The notes under the pieces were generated by a model. That model had not been told where the DNA came from, did not search any database, and saw only the letters and a list, made by a program, of their open reading frames with translations. Shown here piece after piece: positions 42,869 to 52,006 of a DNA stretch of 64,000 nucleotides. The DNA comes from M3007 sp031373665 (GTDB lineage: Bacteria; Bacteroidota; Bacteroidia; Chitinophagales; Saprospiraceae), in the NCBI GenBank assembly GCA_031373665.1, contig JANMMZ010000038.1:1-64000 (forward strand). The letters run 5' to 3'. Every line of letters starts with the position of its first letter. Within the stretch, counting starts at the first letter, position 1. The position numbers were made by a program, and so were the translations under genes.

Positions 42869-44346
42869 ACCATACCCGTCAAATCAATTTCTGATTGCGG
42901 AATCGGTAGCAACTCATGCTTTTCACTGATAAATATTTTTTCTGCGGCTGTAACGGCCTGCGACTGTCGTCCCCAACGTTTTAGGTCGAACCAACGGTGT
43001 TGCTCCATCGCCAATTCTGAACGACGCTCCTTGTATATCCGTTCCCGCAAAAGGGTCTGATCGGTGATCGTAAGATCGGCCAGAATGCCTTGTGGGAAGG
43101 CCGGAGCCGTGGCGCGGGCGCGTTGGCGGACTAAATTTATATAGGTTAGGGCTTGGGCTGATTTACCATTTTCATTGAGGGCCTCCGCTGCAAGCAAGAG
43201 CAGATCAGCATACCGCAAGATTCGGATATTGCCGGGGCCATTGTCTTGAAGTCCCGTATGTGCAGGCACCCATGCCTTTCGATTGAATCGCTCCCCCACG
43301 ATCTCTGGGTTGTCTTGTATTTGTGCAGACCCATCGGGCAGGTCGTTGCCGGGCTCCAAGATGGTCAATGCCTTCCGAGGGTCAAAGACCTCAAAATTGG
43401 CCAATAGGTTGTTGGATGGCCGATTGAAACCCCACCCTAAATTGGGTGAGCCACGTACACCCTGCACCATGTTGTAGGGCGTAGCCCCTGGGCCAGTCAC
43501 CCCGTCAATGGGTTCTAGGGCAGCGGCTTGTATTTCAAAAATAGACTCTTGTCCATTTTCTCCAATAGGTAAAAACAGATCACGGAAAAAAGGCATAAGG
43601 GTATATTCGTTTGAATTGATGACCTCCAAACATTGCTCTTCTGCCTTGACAAAGTCTTTTTTGACCATGTATAGTTTGGCCAATATACCTTGAGCAGCAC
43701 CTTTGGTAACCCGACCCAAATCGGCACTTGGATACTGTGATTTTTTGGGTAATGCTCCAATGGCATCCAGCAAATCGCGCTCAATGAGGGCATATACTTC
43801 TGCCACTGGTTTTTGTGGTTGGTTATAGTATTCCGAATCCTTCAAAGGGACGGTGATGATGGGAATATCGCCAAACCATTGGGCTAGTAGCAAGTAAGAA
43901 TACGCCCTCAAAAACTTGTTTTCTCCGATCAGCCTTTTCCTTAATGGTTCATCCATGTTTGGTACATCGGGGATCCGCTGTATGGCTAGATTGGCACGAG
44001 CGATTACCCTATAGTAACCCCTCCAGACACTGGAGGGTGTCAGATTGGTGGGATCAAATAAAAATTCATCCATCTCTTGCAAGTATAGAGCATCAGAGGG
44101 CGTGGAGCCTTTGTCGCCATCGTCGCTCAGAATATCAGTGGCACCCAGATAAGGCAAACTGATACAATCCCAAGCGCGAAGTTGGCTATACACGGCATTG
44201 GTGGCCAAAACGGCTTGATCTGCATTTTCAAAAAAGGTGTCAAAATCAGCCTCTCCCAAGGGTTTGCGATCTAGAAAGTCTTCTTTGCAGGCACTGAATG
44301 TGCAAAGCACAAGTATTGCGGAAAATATAAATTTCATAAAGTCCAA
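42850..44346 (-). CDS. susD: SusD/RagB family glycan-binding lipoprotein
   Basis: 498 residues. The lipoprotein signal ends at Cys20 (CTFSACKEDFLDRKP), the canonical SusD start. TPR-like helices include LIGENKFLRAYSYLLLAQWF and GAAQGILAKLYMVKKDFVKA; RILRYADLLLLAAEALNENG and ERRSELAMEQHRWFDLKRWG are the diagnostic C-terminal blocks. SusD caps the SusC pore at the outer surface and captures oligosaccharide. It starts 4 bp after the SusC stop and is the last gene of the locus. A second in-frame ATG at 44337 would also give a good signal peptide. Confidence 0.96.
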   Translation of the reverse strand: MDFMKFIFSAILVLCTFSACKEDFLDRKPLGEADFDTFFENADQAVLATNAVYSQLRAWDCISLPYLGATDILSDDGDKGSTPSDALYLQEMDEFLFDPTNLTPSSVWRGYYRVIARANLAIQRIPDVPNMDEPLRKRLIGENKFLRAYSYLLLAQWFGDIPIITVPLKDSEYYNQPQKPVAEVYALIERDLLDAIGALPKKSQYPSADLGRVTKGAAQGILAKLYMVKKDFVKAEEQCLEVINSNEYTLMPFFRDLFLPIGENGQESIFEIQAAALEPIDGVTGPGATPYNMVQGVRGSPNLGWGFNRPSNNLLANFEVFDPRKALTILEPGNDLPDGSAQIQDNPEIVGERFNRKAWVPAHTGLQDNGPGNIRILRYADLLLLAAEALNENGKSAQALTYINLVRQRARATAPAFPQGILADLTITDQTLLRERIYKERRSELAMEQHRWFDLKRWGRQSQAVTAAEKIFISEKHELLPIPQSEIDLTGMVQNRGY

Positions 44347-44350
44347 ATAT

Positions 44351-47300
44351 TTAAAATGTTACTTCAAAACCACCCTGCCATGACTTCGTCACGGGGTAGC
44401 CGATGTTATCAAAACCAACCTCAAAAGGGTTGGCTTGGTTGGCAAATTCGGGAGAATACCCAGAATATTTTTGATTCGTCCAAATATTTAAACCGCTCAC
44501 ATAGACGCGGAATTTTCCGATTTTTACTTTATTTAACCAACTTTGTGGCAATGAATATCCCAACACCACACTTCGAAGCCGCACAAAACTACCATCTTCT
44601 ATGAAATAATCACTGACTCGATAATTGCTGCCTCCATTCACCACCCTTGGCTTGGTAGCCGTGGGGTTTTCAGGCGTCCATCGCCCTTCGTAAAAGGACT
44701 GTTCCCAATTATAGACCGCAAAACGGAACGTTTTTTTAGCATTGAGGATCTTATTGCCGCTTACGCCCAGTAGGTCGGCGGCGAGGTCAATACCTTTCCA
44801 TTCTGCGCCAATATTGAAGCCATAGGTGAGGGTTGGGATGGGACTACCTAGATAAGTACGGTCGTCGGCAGTGAGTTTGCCATCGGGCAACCCAGTCAAT
44901 TCTCCTTCGGCATCGCGGCCATTGATATCTGCATAGCGAAGGTCGCCGAGTCCCTCTGAACCAAATCGCGGAAAATTAGTAAGATCGGCCTGTGTTTGAA
45001 AAATGCCCGCTGTTTGATACCCGTAAAACGCTCCGATGGGCAGGCCAGGAATAGAGCGGGTAGTCGCTTCGCCTTGGATAAATCCAGCAAAAATCTCCGC
45101 TTTTTGTTCGTTCAATTTGATGATCTCATTTTTCACAGGGGAAATATTTCCACCAATGTTCCACGAGAATGGCCCGCTGTGCTGCCAATTGAGGGAAATA
45201 TCCCAGCCTTTATTGAGGACTTCGGCAGTATTCACCAAGGGATTTCGATCAGAACCCACAAGATCCGGTATCGGAATCGCTGCTATAATATCATATGTAT
45301 TTCTTTGGTACCAGTCTATTTCTCCGGTGAGTTTGCCTTTAAAAAAGCCAAATTCGAGGCCAATGTCCGTTTGTCGGGCGGTTTCCCACCGGAGGTCAGG
45401 ATTGCTGTACTCGGTGAGGGTAGCACCGTCGCTGAGGGTTTGCTCTGGGCCAAAAATAGCGTACAACCCCGATTTAATAGTACCAAGACTGGGGTAAAAC
45501 ACGTCTTTGATACTGTTTTGATTGCCTAATTTGCCATAACTGTATCGCAATTTCAGGCGATCAAACACGCCCAGCCGTTCTACGAAAGATTCTTGCCCAA
45601 TATTCCAACCTACGCTGAACGAAGGAAAAATGCCCCTTCTGTTTTCAGATTTAAACCTAGAAGATTGATCAATGCGCGTAGTAGCCGTGAATAGATACCG
45701 ATTGAACAAGGTATAATTGATCCTGAAAAGTTGGGATACCAAGGCTTCTTCAATGGTGCCGCCAGAGGCAAACTGAGCAGGGTCAGTGTTGGAGTTAACA
45801 ATGTAGAGCAACTCCTCGGCACTACCCGTAAAATTGCTACGAGTAGCGTTTAGAAACTCTCTGCGGCGTTCTTCGGCCGTATAGCCTGCTAGTACATTGA
45901 GGCTGTGGTGTTCCCAAGTTTTATTAAACGTGAGGGTTTGTTCCCAAATCCAGCGACGGTCTTGGCCGGTGGCCACAGAAAGGCGGTCATCAATGTTTAA
46001 TTGTGAATTGGAAACCCTAAACTTAGGGGTATAATTCCTGTTTTTGGCAAGATCCAAATCAAAACCGAAATTAGAACGGAAAGTCAAATATTTCAGGAGT
46101 TTTATGTTCCCATAGATACTTCCAAAAAATCGGTTGTTGTTGTCGTGGTTGTTGCTTTTATAGTCTAAATCTGCCACAGGATGGGCAAGTGCGAGCCCAT
46201 AGGGTGAGGTCGGATCCGTATAATTGCCCAAGGAATCCAAAGGGGAAAGGACGGGTGAAATACGGTACGCACTCCCTATGGCTCCCGTGGGTGCAACTTG
46301 TTTTTTCACATTGGCAAATGATATATTATTACCGATGGTAAACCAGTTGTTGAGTTTGGCTTCTGTGTTAAATCTAGCCGTAATACGTTCAAATTCCGAA
46401 TTTTTTAAGACCCCCGATTGGTTAAAATAATTGAAAGACGCATTGTACGAAAAGCGATCGGACCCGCCATTGGCGGATAATTGGACATTGGCTATGGGGG
46501 CATCGCGGAATATTTCACCTTGCCAATCCGTGCCCTCACCCAAGGCTGCTGGATCGGGGAAGTACTTAGTATTGGTAAATTCATTGTAAACCTGCGCAAA
46601 CTCGGCTGCGTTCATCAGGTCTATTTTTTTAGTGATCTGCTGGATTCCGTAATAAGAACTCAAGGTGATGAGTGCGTCTTTTCGCTCTTTACCACTTTTG
46701 GTCGTGATTATAATGACCCCATTGGATCCCCTCGACCCGTAAATGGCCGCTGCCGAAGCATCTTTCAATACTTCCACCGAGGCTACGTCTTGAGGGCTTA
46801 CAAAAGAGGCATCGTAGGTAATCATTCCATCAATGACGTATAGTGGATTGGCATTGTTGAGCGTACCTGTACCGCGAATACGGATGACAGCCCCTACGCC
46901 GGGTTCGCCAGAGAGGGGACTTACGTAAACCCCCGCGATTTTGCCCTGCAAAGCCTGCTCTACGGAAGGGGTTGCGATTCGAGCCAAGTCTTTGGCTTTC
47001 ACGGTGCCGATGGCTCCGGTTAAGTCGCTTTTCTTTTGAACGCCATAGCCAACTACCACGACTTGTTCGAGTAGGTTGGCATCTTCAGCCATGACCACAT
47101 TTAATTGAGTGCGCCCAGACAAGGGAACTTCTTTAGCGGTATAGCCAGTGTAATTAAATACCAATACGGCATCGGCAGTGGTCACTGTGATATTAAAACT
47201 ACCGTCACCATCAGTACCCGTTCCAGTGGTGGTGCCTTTTTCTTTTACGGAGACCCCAATGAGCGATGAACCATCGGCACTGTCTGTCACTTTTCCCGAA

Positions 47301-47386
47301 ACGCGAGTTTGCGCGTTGAGTCCTTGAAAAACCATCAAAAGGAAGATGGCCAAGGTTAGTTTTTTTGTGTACTGTAATTGCTTCAT
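44351..47386 (-). CDS. susC: SusC/RagA family TonB-dependent outer-membrane transporter
   Basis: 1011 residues. The signal peptide ends near GLNAQ. A carboxypeptidase-D-like extension (about 28-110, RVSGKVTDSADGSSLIGVSV) and a TonB-plug (about 115-235) come first: VVVGYGVQKKSDLTGAIGTV, RIRGTGTLNNANPLYVIDG and SNGVIIITTKSGK. The rest is a 22-strand barrel, ending with an aromatic (GGFEVTF). It imports oligosaccharide with TonB energy. It lies 20 bp downstream of the GH3 gene and 4 bp upstream of SusD, so it is not the first gene of this locus, unlike most PULs. Confidence 0.96.
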   Translation of the reverse strand: MKQLQYTKKLTLAIFLLMVFQGLNAQTRVSGKVTDSADGSSLIGVSVKEKGTTTGTGTDGDGSFNITVTTADAVLVFNYTGYTAKEVPLSGRTQLNVVMAEDANLLEQVVVVGYGVQKKSDLTGAIGTVKAKDLARIATPSVEQALQGKIAGVYVSPLSGEPGVGAVIRIRGTGTLNNANPLYVIDGMITYDASFVSPQDVASVEVLKDASAAAIYGSRGSNGVIIITTKSGKERKDALITLSSYYGIQQITKKIDLMNAAEFAQVYNEFTNTKYFPDPAALGEGTDWQGEIFRDAPIANVQLSANGGSDRFSYNASFNYFNQSGVLKNSEFERITARFNTEAKLNNWFTIGNNISFANVKKQVAPTGAIGSAYRISPVLSPLDSLGNYTDPTSPYGLALAHPVADLDYKSNNHDNNNRFFGSIYGNIKLLKYLTFRSNFGFDLDLAKNRNYTPKFRVSNSQLNIDDRLSVATGQDRRWIWEQTLTFNKTWEHHSLNVLAGYTAEERRREFLNATRSNFTGSAEELLYIVNSNTDPAQFASGGTIEEALVSQLFRINYTLFNRYLFTATTRIDQSSRFKSENRRGIFPSFSVGWNIGQESFVERLGVFDRLKLRYSYGKLGNQNSIKDVFYPSLGTIKSGLYAIFGPEQTLSDGATLTEYSNPDLRWETARQTDIGLEFGFFKGKLTGEIDWYQRNTYDIIAAIPIPDLVGSDRNPLVNTAEVLNKGWDISLNWQHSGPFSWNIGGNISPVKNEIIKLNEQKAEIFAGFIQGEATTRSIPGLPIGAFYGYQTAGIFQTQADLTNFPRFGSEGLGDLRYADINGRDAEGELTGLPDGKLTADDRTYLGSPIPTLTYGFNIGAEWKGIDLAADLLGVSGNKILNAKKTFRFAVYNWEQSFYEGRWTPENPTATKPRVVNGGSNYRVSDYFIEDGSFVRLRSVVLGYSLPQSWLNKVKIGKFRVYVSGLNIWTNQKYSGYSPEFANQANPFEVGFDNIGYPVTKSWQGGFEVTF

Positions 47387-47406
47387 ATGCTTGTTATTGA
47401 TTGCCG

Positions 47407-49686
47407 TTATTGTGGTGTGAAAAGTATTTTAACCCGTTTTACATCTTCTGAATTCCCGCCGACCATGATTTCAAATTCTCCGGGTTCAAATCCAAAACTC
47501 ATGTCTTTTCTATAAAAACTAAGGTCTTTTTTTGTCAGTTCAAACGTAATCGCTTGGGATTCGCCTGGTTGGAGCATGATCTTTCTAAAGCCTTTTAATT
47601 CTTTTACAGGGCGAGTAACGGAACCGACGAGGTCACGAACGTATAATTGCACCACTTCTTCGCCTGCTATTGGCCCAGTATTTTTTACGGTTGCGGATAC
47701 TTTCAGGCTTTGTTGTGCTGCCGTCACTGTGGGCAAACCACACTCAAAGGTAGTATAACTCAATCCAAATCCAAAAGGATAAAGTGGTGCATTTACTTCA
47801 TCTATATACCTACTGTTCCACTTCGAGTTGGGATCGTAGGGGCGGCCTGTACTTTTGTAATTGTAAAAGACTGGTATTTGCCCAACCGAACGAGGAAAAC
47901 TCATAGGCAACTTGCCCGAAGGATTGTACGCGCCATACAAAACATCGGCAATGGCGTGTCCAGATTCTGTGCCAAGCCACCAAGTCTCCAGCATGGCTGT
48001 TGAGGCAGCGGCGACATTAGCGAGTGTCAAAGGGCGACCATTCATCAACACAACCACTACAGGTTTTCCAATTTTAGACAATGCCTCAATCAGTTGTTCT
48101 TGAAGACCGGGCAATGAAATATTCGTTCTGGAGGTAGCTTCTCCACTCATCATGGCGGCTTCGCCAGCCACTACTACTACCACATCGGCATTTTTCGCCG
48201 ATTCTAGTGCTTCCGCAAAACCACTGTTGTCCCGATCATCTATGGCACAGCCTTTGGTCACTATTATTTGGCCAGATGGATTGGCTTCTTTGAGTCCTTG
48301 AAGCACGGTAATGCAATCTTCGGCATTTCCAGCACCGTTCCAATTGCCAATCAGGTTGGATTTATCATTGGCCAAAGCACCAATCAAGGCTATTTTTTGG
48401 TTTTTTTTAAGGGGCAATACATTTTGCTCGTTTTTCAACAAAACAATAGATTTACGCGATATTTCGCGGGCAAAAGCCCTGTTTTCAGGGCTGAGCAGGG
48501 TGGCTTTTTCTCGGGCTTCATCACAAAATTTGTAAGGATCTTCAAAAAGTCCCAGTTTAAATTTTAAGCGTAGAATCCGACGCACCGATTCGTTGATTTG
48601 AGCGAAGGAGGCTTTGGATTCTGCCAACGATTTTTTTAAGTGCGCTTGATAAATTCCGCCTTGCATATCCATGTCAACCCCTGCCGAAAGTGACAGTTCG
48701 CCCGCTTCTTTCTCATTGGCTACTACCCCGTGATTGACCATTTCGTTCATAGAAGTATAGTCCGTAACAACGAATCCATCAAAGCCCCATTCATGGCGCA
48801 AAATACTGGTTAATAGATAATGATTGCCCGATGCTGGGATTCCATCGTAGTCATTGAAAGAAGTCATGACCGTAGCAGCCCCCGCCCGCACGGCTGATTC
48901 GTAAGGAGGTAAGTAGTATTCTCTAAAAAAACGCTCGCTCATGTCCACCGTATTGTAATCGCGGCCTGCTGTGGCTGCGCCATAAGCAGCAAAATGTTTC
49001 ACACAAGCCAACATGTTATGGGTACTACCGATCTGTTTGCCCTGAATACCGCGTACCCTCGATTCGGCGATGCGACAACCAAGCCAAGTGTCTTCACCGG
49101 CACCCTCCATGACCCGCCCCCACCGTGGGTCGCGGCTGACATCCACCATAGGCGCGAATGTCCAATGCAGTCCTGCCGCGCTGGCCTCAGCGGCGGCTAT
49201 ACTGGCTGATTGCTCCATCGCACCTAGATCCCAAGAGGCGGCTTCTCCGAGCGGTATAGGAAAAATAGTTTTATACCCGTGGATGACATCAAACCCAAAA
49301 AGCAACGGAATTTTCAATCGTGTTTCTTCTACAGCTATGCGTTGCAGTGCACGGGTGAATACAACCCCGTGGCTATTGAATAGATTGCCGCAAGCCCCCG
49401 ATCTAATATCATTTTTGTAACCTTCGCGGATGGTTGGCCCTGTACTACCCCAATCAGTAGTGTAAAGGGTCAGTTGCCCAATTTTTTCCTCTATAGTCAT
49501 CAAGGCAAGGAGGGAGTCCACCCGTTTATTGATAGCCGCATCTTCTTTGGATGTATTATGGGTTACCTTGGTGGTTTTTAGCCCAGCAGAAGGGTTGCAG
49601 ATAAAAGCCTGCAAGATCGCTCCAGCACCTAAAACCAAGAGTAATTGACGTAAAATACTAAAATTGTAAAAATTATTTTGATACAT
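47407..49686 (-). CDS. bglX: GH3 beta-glucosidase
   Basis: 759 residues from the ATG at 49686; an ATG ten codons upstream overlaps the previous gene. A possible lipoprotein or signal segment ends at ICNPS. The GH3 N-domain has LLFGFDVIHGYKTIFPIPLG, SRDPRWGRVMEGAGEDTWLG, KHFAAYG and the nucleophile Asp in FVVTDYTSMN (about residue 309). A GH3 C-domain (VVVVAGEAAMMSGEATSRT) and FN3-like C-terminal domain (GEEVVQLYVRDLVGSVTRPV) complete it. It removes terminal glucose from beta-gluco-oligosaccharides. In Bacteroides a GH3 beside GH144 acts on sophoro-oligosaccharides, which I take as the likely role here. Confidence 0.94.
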   Translation of the reverse strand: MYQNNFYNFSILRQLLLVLGAGAILQAFICNPSAGLKTTKVTHNTSKEDAAINKRVDSLLALMTIEEKIGQLTLYTTDWGSTGPTIREGYKNDIRSGACGNLFNSHGVVFTRALQRIAVEETRLKIPLLFGFDVIHGYKTIFPIPLGEAASWDLGAMEQSASIAAAEASAAGLHWTFAPMVDVSRDPRWGRVMEGAGEDTWLGCRIAESRVRGIQGKQIGSTHNMLACVKHFAAYGAATAGRDYNTVDMSERFFREYYLPPYESAVRAGAATVMTSFNDYDGIPASGNHYLLTSILRHEWGFDGFVVTDYTSMNEMVNHGVVANEKEAGELSLSAGVDMDMQGGIYQAHLKKSLAESKASFAQINESVRRILRLKFKLGLFEDPYKFCDEAREKATLLSPENRAFAREISRKSIVLLKNEQNVLPLKKNQKIALIGALANDKSNLIGNWNGAGNAEDCITVLQGLKEANPSGQIIVTKGCAIDDRDNSGFAEALESAKNADVVVVVAGEAAMMSGEATSRTNISLPGLQEQLIEALSKIGKPVVVVLMNGRPLTLANVAAASTAMLETWWLGTESGHAIADVLYGAYNPSGKLPMSFPRSVGQIPVFYNYKSTGRPYDPNSKWNSRYIDEVNAPLYPFGFGLSYTTFECGLPTVTAAQQSLKVSATVKNTGPIAGEEVVQLYVRDLVGSVTRPVKELKGFRKIMLQPGESQAITFELTKKDLSFYRKDMSFGFEPGEFEIMVGGNSEDVKRVKILFTPQ

Positions 49687-49688
49687 AT

Positions 49689-51872
49689 TTATTGTTTTTT
49701 CTGCGAAAAAATCCATTCCATCACCGCTGGGTTATAGTAGGTTTCTTGCCAAATTGAATGCCCAAGTGTGTTGTATTCGGTGTATTTTACTGTTGATTTA
49801 TTGGTTTTCATGGCATTCACCATCCGCAATGACCATTGTGGTGGCACCACATCATCGCGCCTTCCGTGTAGTATCCAAAAAGGTATTTTCTGAAAATTCT
49901 TTGATTGCGATGTATCATAACCTCCGCATAGGGGCATGGCTGCTGCAAATAGATCAGGTAGCCGATTGACCAAATCAAATGTCCCAAATCCGCCCATGCT
50001 CAAGCCCGTGATGTATATCCTATTGGGGTCAATTTGAGGATTTTCGACCAATGTTTTTTCCAATACTTTTATCAGCAACCGCATTGGCTCAGTGGGTTGC
50101 GGTTGGAATACTGGACCTTCTGGCCTTTTCACTTCGCACCACCGCTGGTCATTGGGACACTGCGGTGCTATAATGAAGCAGGGATTTTTTTGATAATTTT
50201 CTTTTTCTACAAAGGCTAACACGCCGTTTGATAACTGGGCTTCATTGTTGTTCCCACGTTCGCCCGATCCATGCAGGAAAATAACAAGGGGCAATTTATC
50301 GGTTGGGTTCAAAGACGGCTTAAAATCGTGGGGCATCCCTGATGGTGTTACCAATCTGTATGGCAAACTGGAACTTGCCGATTCTCGATAAATATGCCGC
50401 TCAAAAAATGGCTTGGGATCTTGGGGAATTTCTTCATTGCGCTGCGTATGATATTCCGCCGTTAGCCTTGATTTGGGCTGATGCTCCAGCCAGCCTCCAT
50501 CGAATCCGGCTTTTTGCAAACCTTTGACAATGTAAGGATTGCGCTTCATCAGATTCCATAAAAAACCAGTGCGATAATTTTCGATCATCAAAAGTATTGG
50601 CCCTTGATCTATGCCCAAATAGTCTGTATCAAACCAGCCTTCTGGCAGTTGTCCGCAGGCAGTAAAAGAAGGATTGAATGCATCTTTGAAGCCATAAGGC
50701 CCTATGAGTGAATCGTAGTAGGTTTGCCACATGGTTTCTAGGGCGGGCAAACAAATTTCGGGGGCGAAAGGCAGTGAGCCACCCGCCGCAGTGGGGGCAA
50801 TCGTGCCATCGTCTTCTGCATAATCAGTGGCTACACCCCTAGCGTTATAGCCCTTAAATCGGTCTCGATCAGTACTGCATTTGGAAGTAGGGTCGTATTT
50901 TGAAAACCAGTCAGCAGGACCATCGCAAGCGGTTAAGCCCCATACGTTTTGTTGGTATCCCTTGAATTTTCCAGGATTTTCGATACAATAGAGCCTATTG
51001 GAGATGGTAGCACGGCGGCTATTTTCAAAATAATCAAACCCTGATTTTTTATTGAAAGGATCGCTAATACCCTTAAAATCTATCCAAGTGTGGCTGTATT
51101 GATGGCCAAATAAAGGGCCAAAGTTGAGGTGTTCTTGGCCTTGAAATTGATCTACATAATAACTATTGGTCCAAGCGTCCCAAGCCGATTCGGGGATGGG
51201 ATGCGTGGGCGAACCCAAGGCTAAAATGTATAAAATCATGGCTTCATTGTACCCCCACCATTCAGCGTTTAAAAAACCTCGTTCGGGCTTCCAGCCCATA
51301 CTCAAGCGATCACTTTGATTGAGCATCCAATCCCATTCTACCCGCCTATATATAAAATCGGCTGATTCACGAATGGCCTTTTCTGTGGCATTATTGCCAT
51401 CAAAATAGGTTTGTGCCGACAAAATACCCGCCAATAATAGCCCCGAATCAATGGTGGATAATTCCACATCCTTATACCGATGGCTGTTGGTATGATCTAA
51501 AAAATGATAGAAGAATCCATGATATCCTGTGGTACCAGCAATGGCATCGCCTTGTGGCAAACTTTTTAGGATATTTAAGGTTCTCAAGGTTCTCTCTGCG
51601 GCATCTTGGCGGGTTACCCACCCGCGCTCAACCCCAATAAGGTAACTGCTCAAACCAAATCCTGTGGCCGCAATGCTGCTGAACTGAACCGTGGGCCAGC
51701 GATCGGGGATTTGTGCATTGACATCGGCCAAATCCCAAAAGAAATAAAAGGTTCGGCGTTGCAGTTCATCTAAGGAAAATGCCTTTTCAAGCGGGTGCGT
51801 AGGTGGCACTGGCACTTGTGTTGTGGCCGGTAAAACCCGGCACAGCAATATAAAAAAGAGAAGTCTATGCAC
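49689..51872 (-). CDS. GH144 endo-beta-1,2-glucanase-type domain fused to an alpha/beta-hydrolase esterase
   Basis: 727 residues with a signal peptide (LPATTQ). Residues about 32-455 form the glycoamylase/GH144 domain: RTFYFFWDLAD, STIDSGLLLAGILSAQTYF, QNVWGLTACDGPADWF, DDGTIAPTAAGGSLPF and LGIDQGPILLMIENYRTGF. After a linker, about 495-727 are an esterase: LVIFLHGSGERG, GLSMGGFGT (Ser625), RRDDVVPP (Asp673/674) and LGHSIWQ (His705). No T9SS domain is present, so it is probably periplasmic. The esterase fusion suggests removal of ester substituents such as succinyl groups before or during glucan cleavage; that is inference. The GH3 gene starts 2 bp downstream. Confidence 0.9.
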   Translation of the reverse strand: MHRLLFFILLCRVLPATTQVPVPPTHPLEKAFSLDELQRRTFYFFWDLADVNAQIPDRWPTVQFSSIAATGFGLSSYLIGVERGWVTRQDAAERTLRTLNILKSLPQGDAIAGTTGYHGFFYHFLDHTNSHRYKDVELSTIDSGLLLAGILSAQTYFDGNNATEKAIRESADFIYRRVEWDWMLNQSDRLSMGWKPERGFLNAEWWGYNEAMILYILALGSPTHPIPESAWDAWTNSYYVDQFQGQEHLNFGPLFGHQYSHTWIDFKGISDPFNKKSGFDYFENSRRATISNRLYCIENPGKFKGYQQNVWGLTACDGPADWFSKYDPTSKCSTDRDRFKGYNARGVATDYAEDDGTIAPTAAGGSLPFAPEICLPALETMWQTYYDSLIGPYGFKDAFNPSFTACGQLPEGWFDTDYLGIDQGPILLMIENYRTGFLWNLMKRNPYIVKGLQKAGFDGGWLEHQPKSRLTAEYHTQRNEEIPQDPKPFFERHIYRESASSSLPYRLVTPSGMPHDFKPSLNPTDKLPLVIFLHGSGERGNNNEAQLSNGVLAFVEKENYQKNPCFIIAPQCPNDQRWCEVKRPEGPVFQPQPTEPMRLLIKVLEKTLVENPQIDPNRIYITGLSMGGFGTFDLVNRLPDLFAAAMPLCGGYDTSQSKNFQKIPFWILHGRRDDVVPPQWSLRMVNAMKTNKSTVKYTEYNTLGHSIWQETYYNPAVMEWIFSQKKQ

Positions 51873-52006
51873 AAGGAGAGTTTAATGGTGAATGATGCAT
51901 GGATGCCTTCGTTCGTCACAAATTAACGACGCTTTTAAGAAATGCTATAATGGGCCGTGCGATACAGTTTAGGGTATCTGCCACGACCCATCTAACAAAA
52001 TTACGA

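Noticed and set aside
44996..45529. 177-codon plus-strand frame opposite susC
   Set aside because: Antisense shadow; susC coding evidence is overwhelming.
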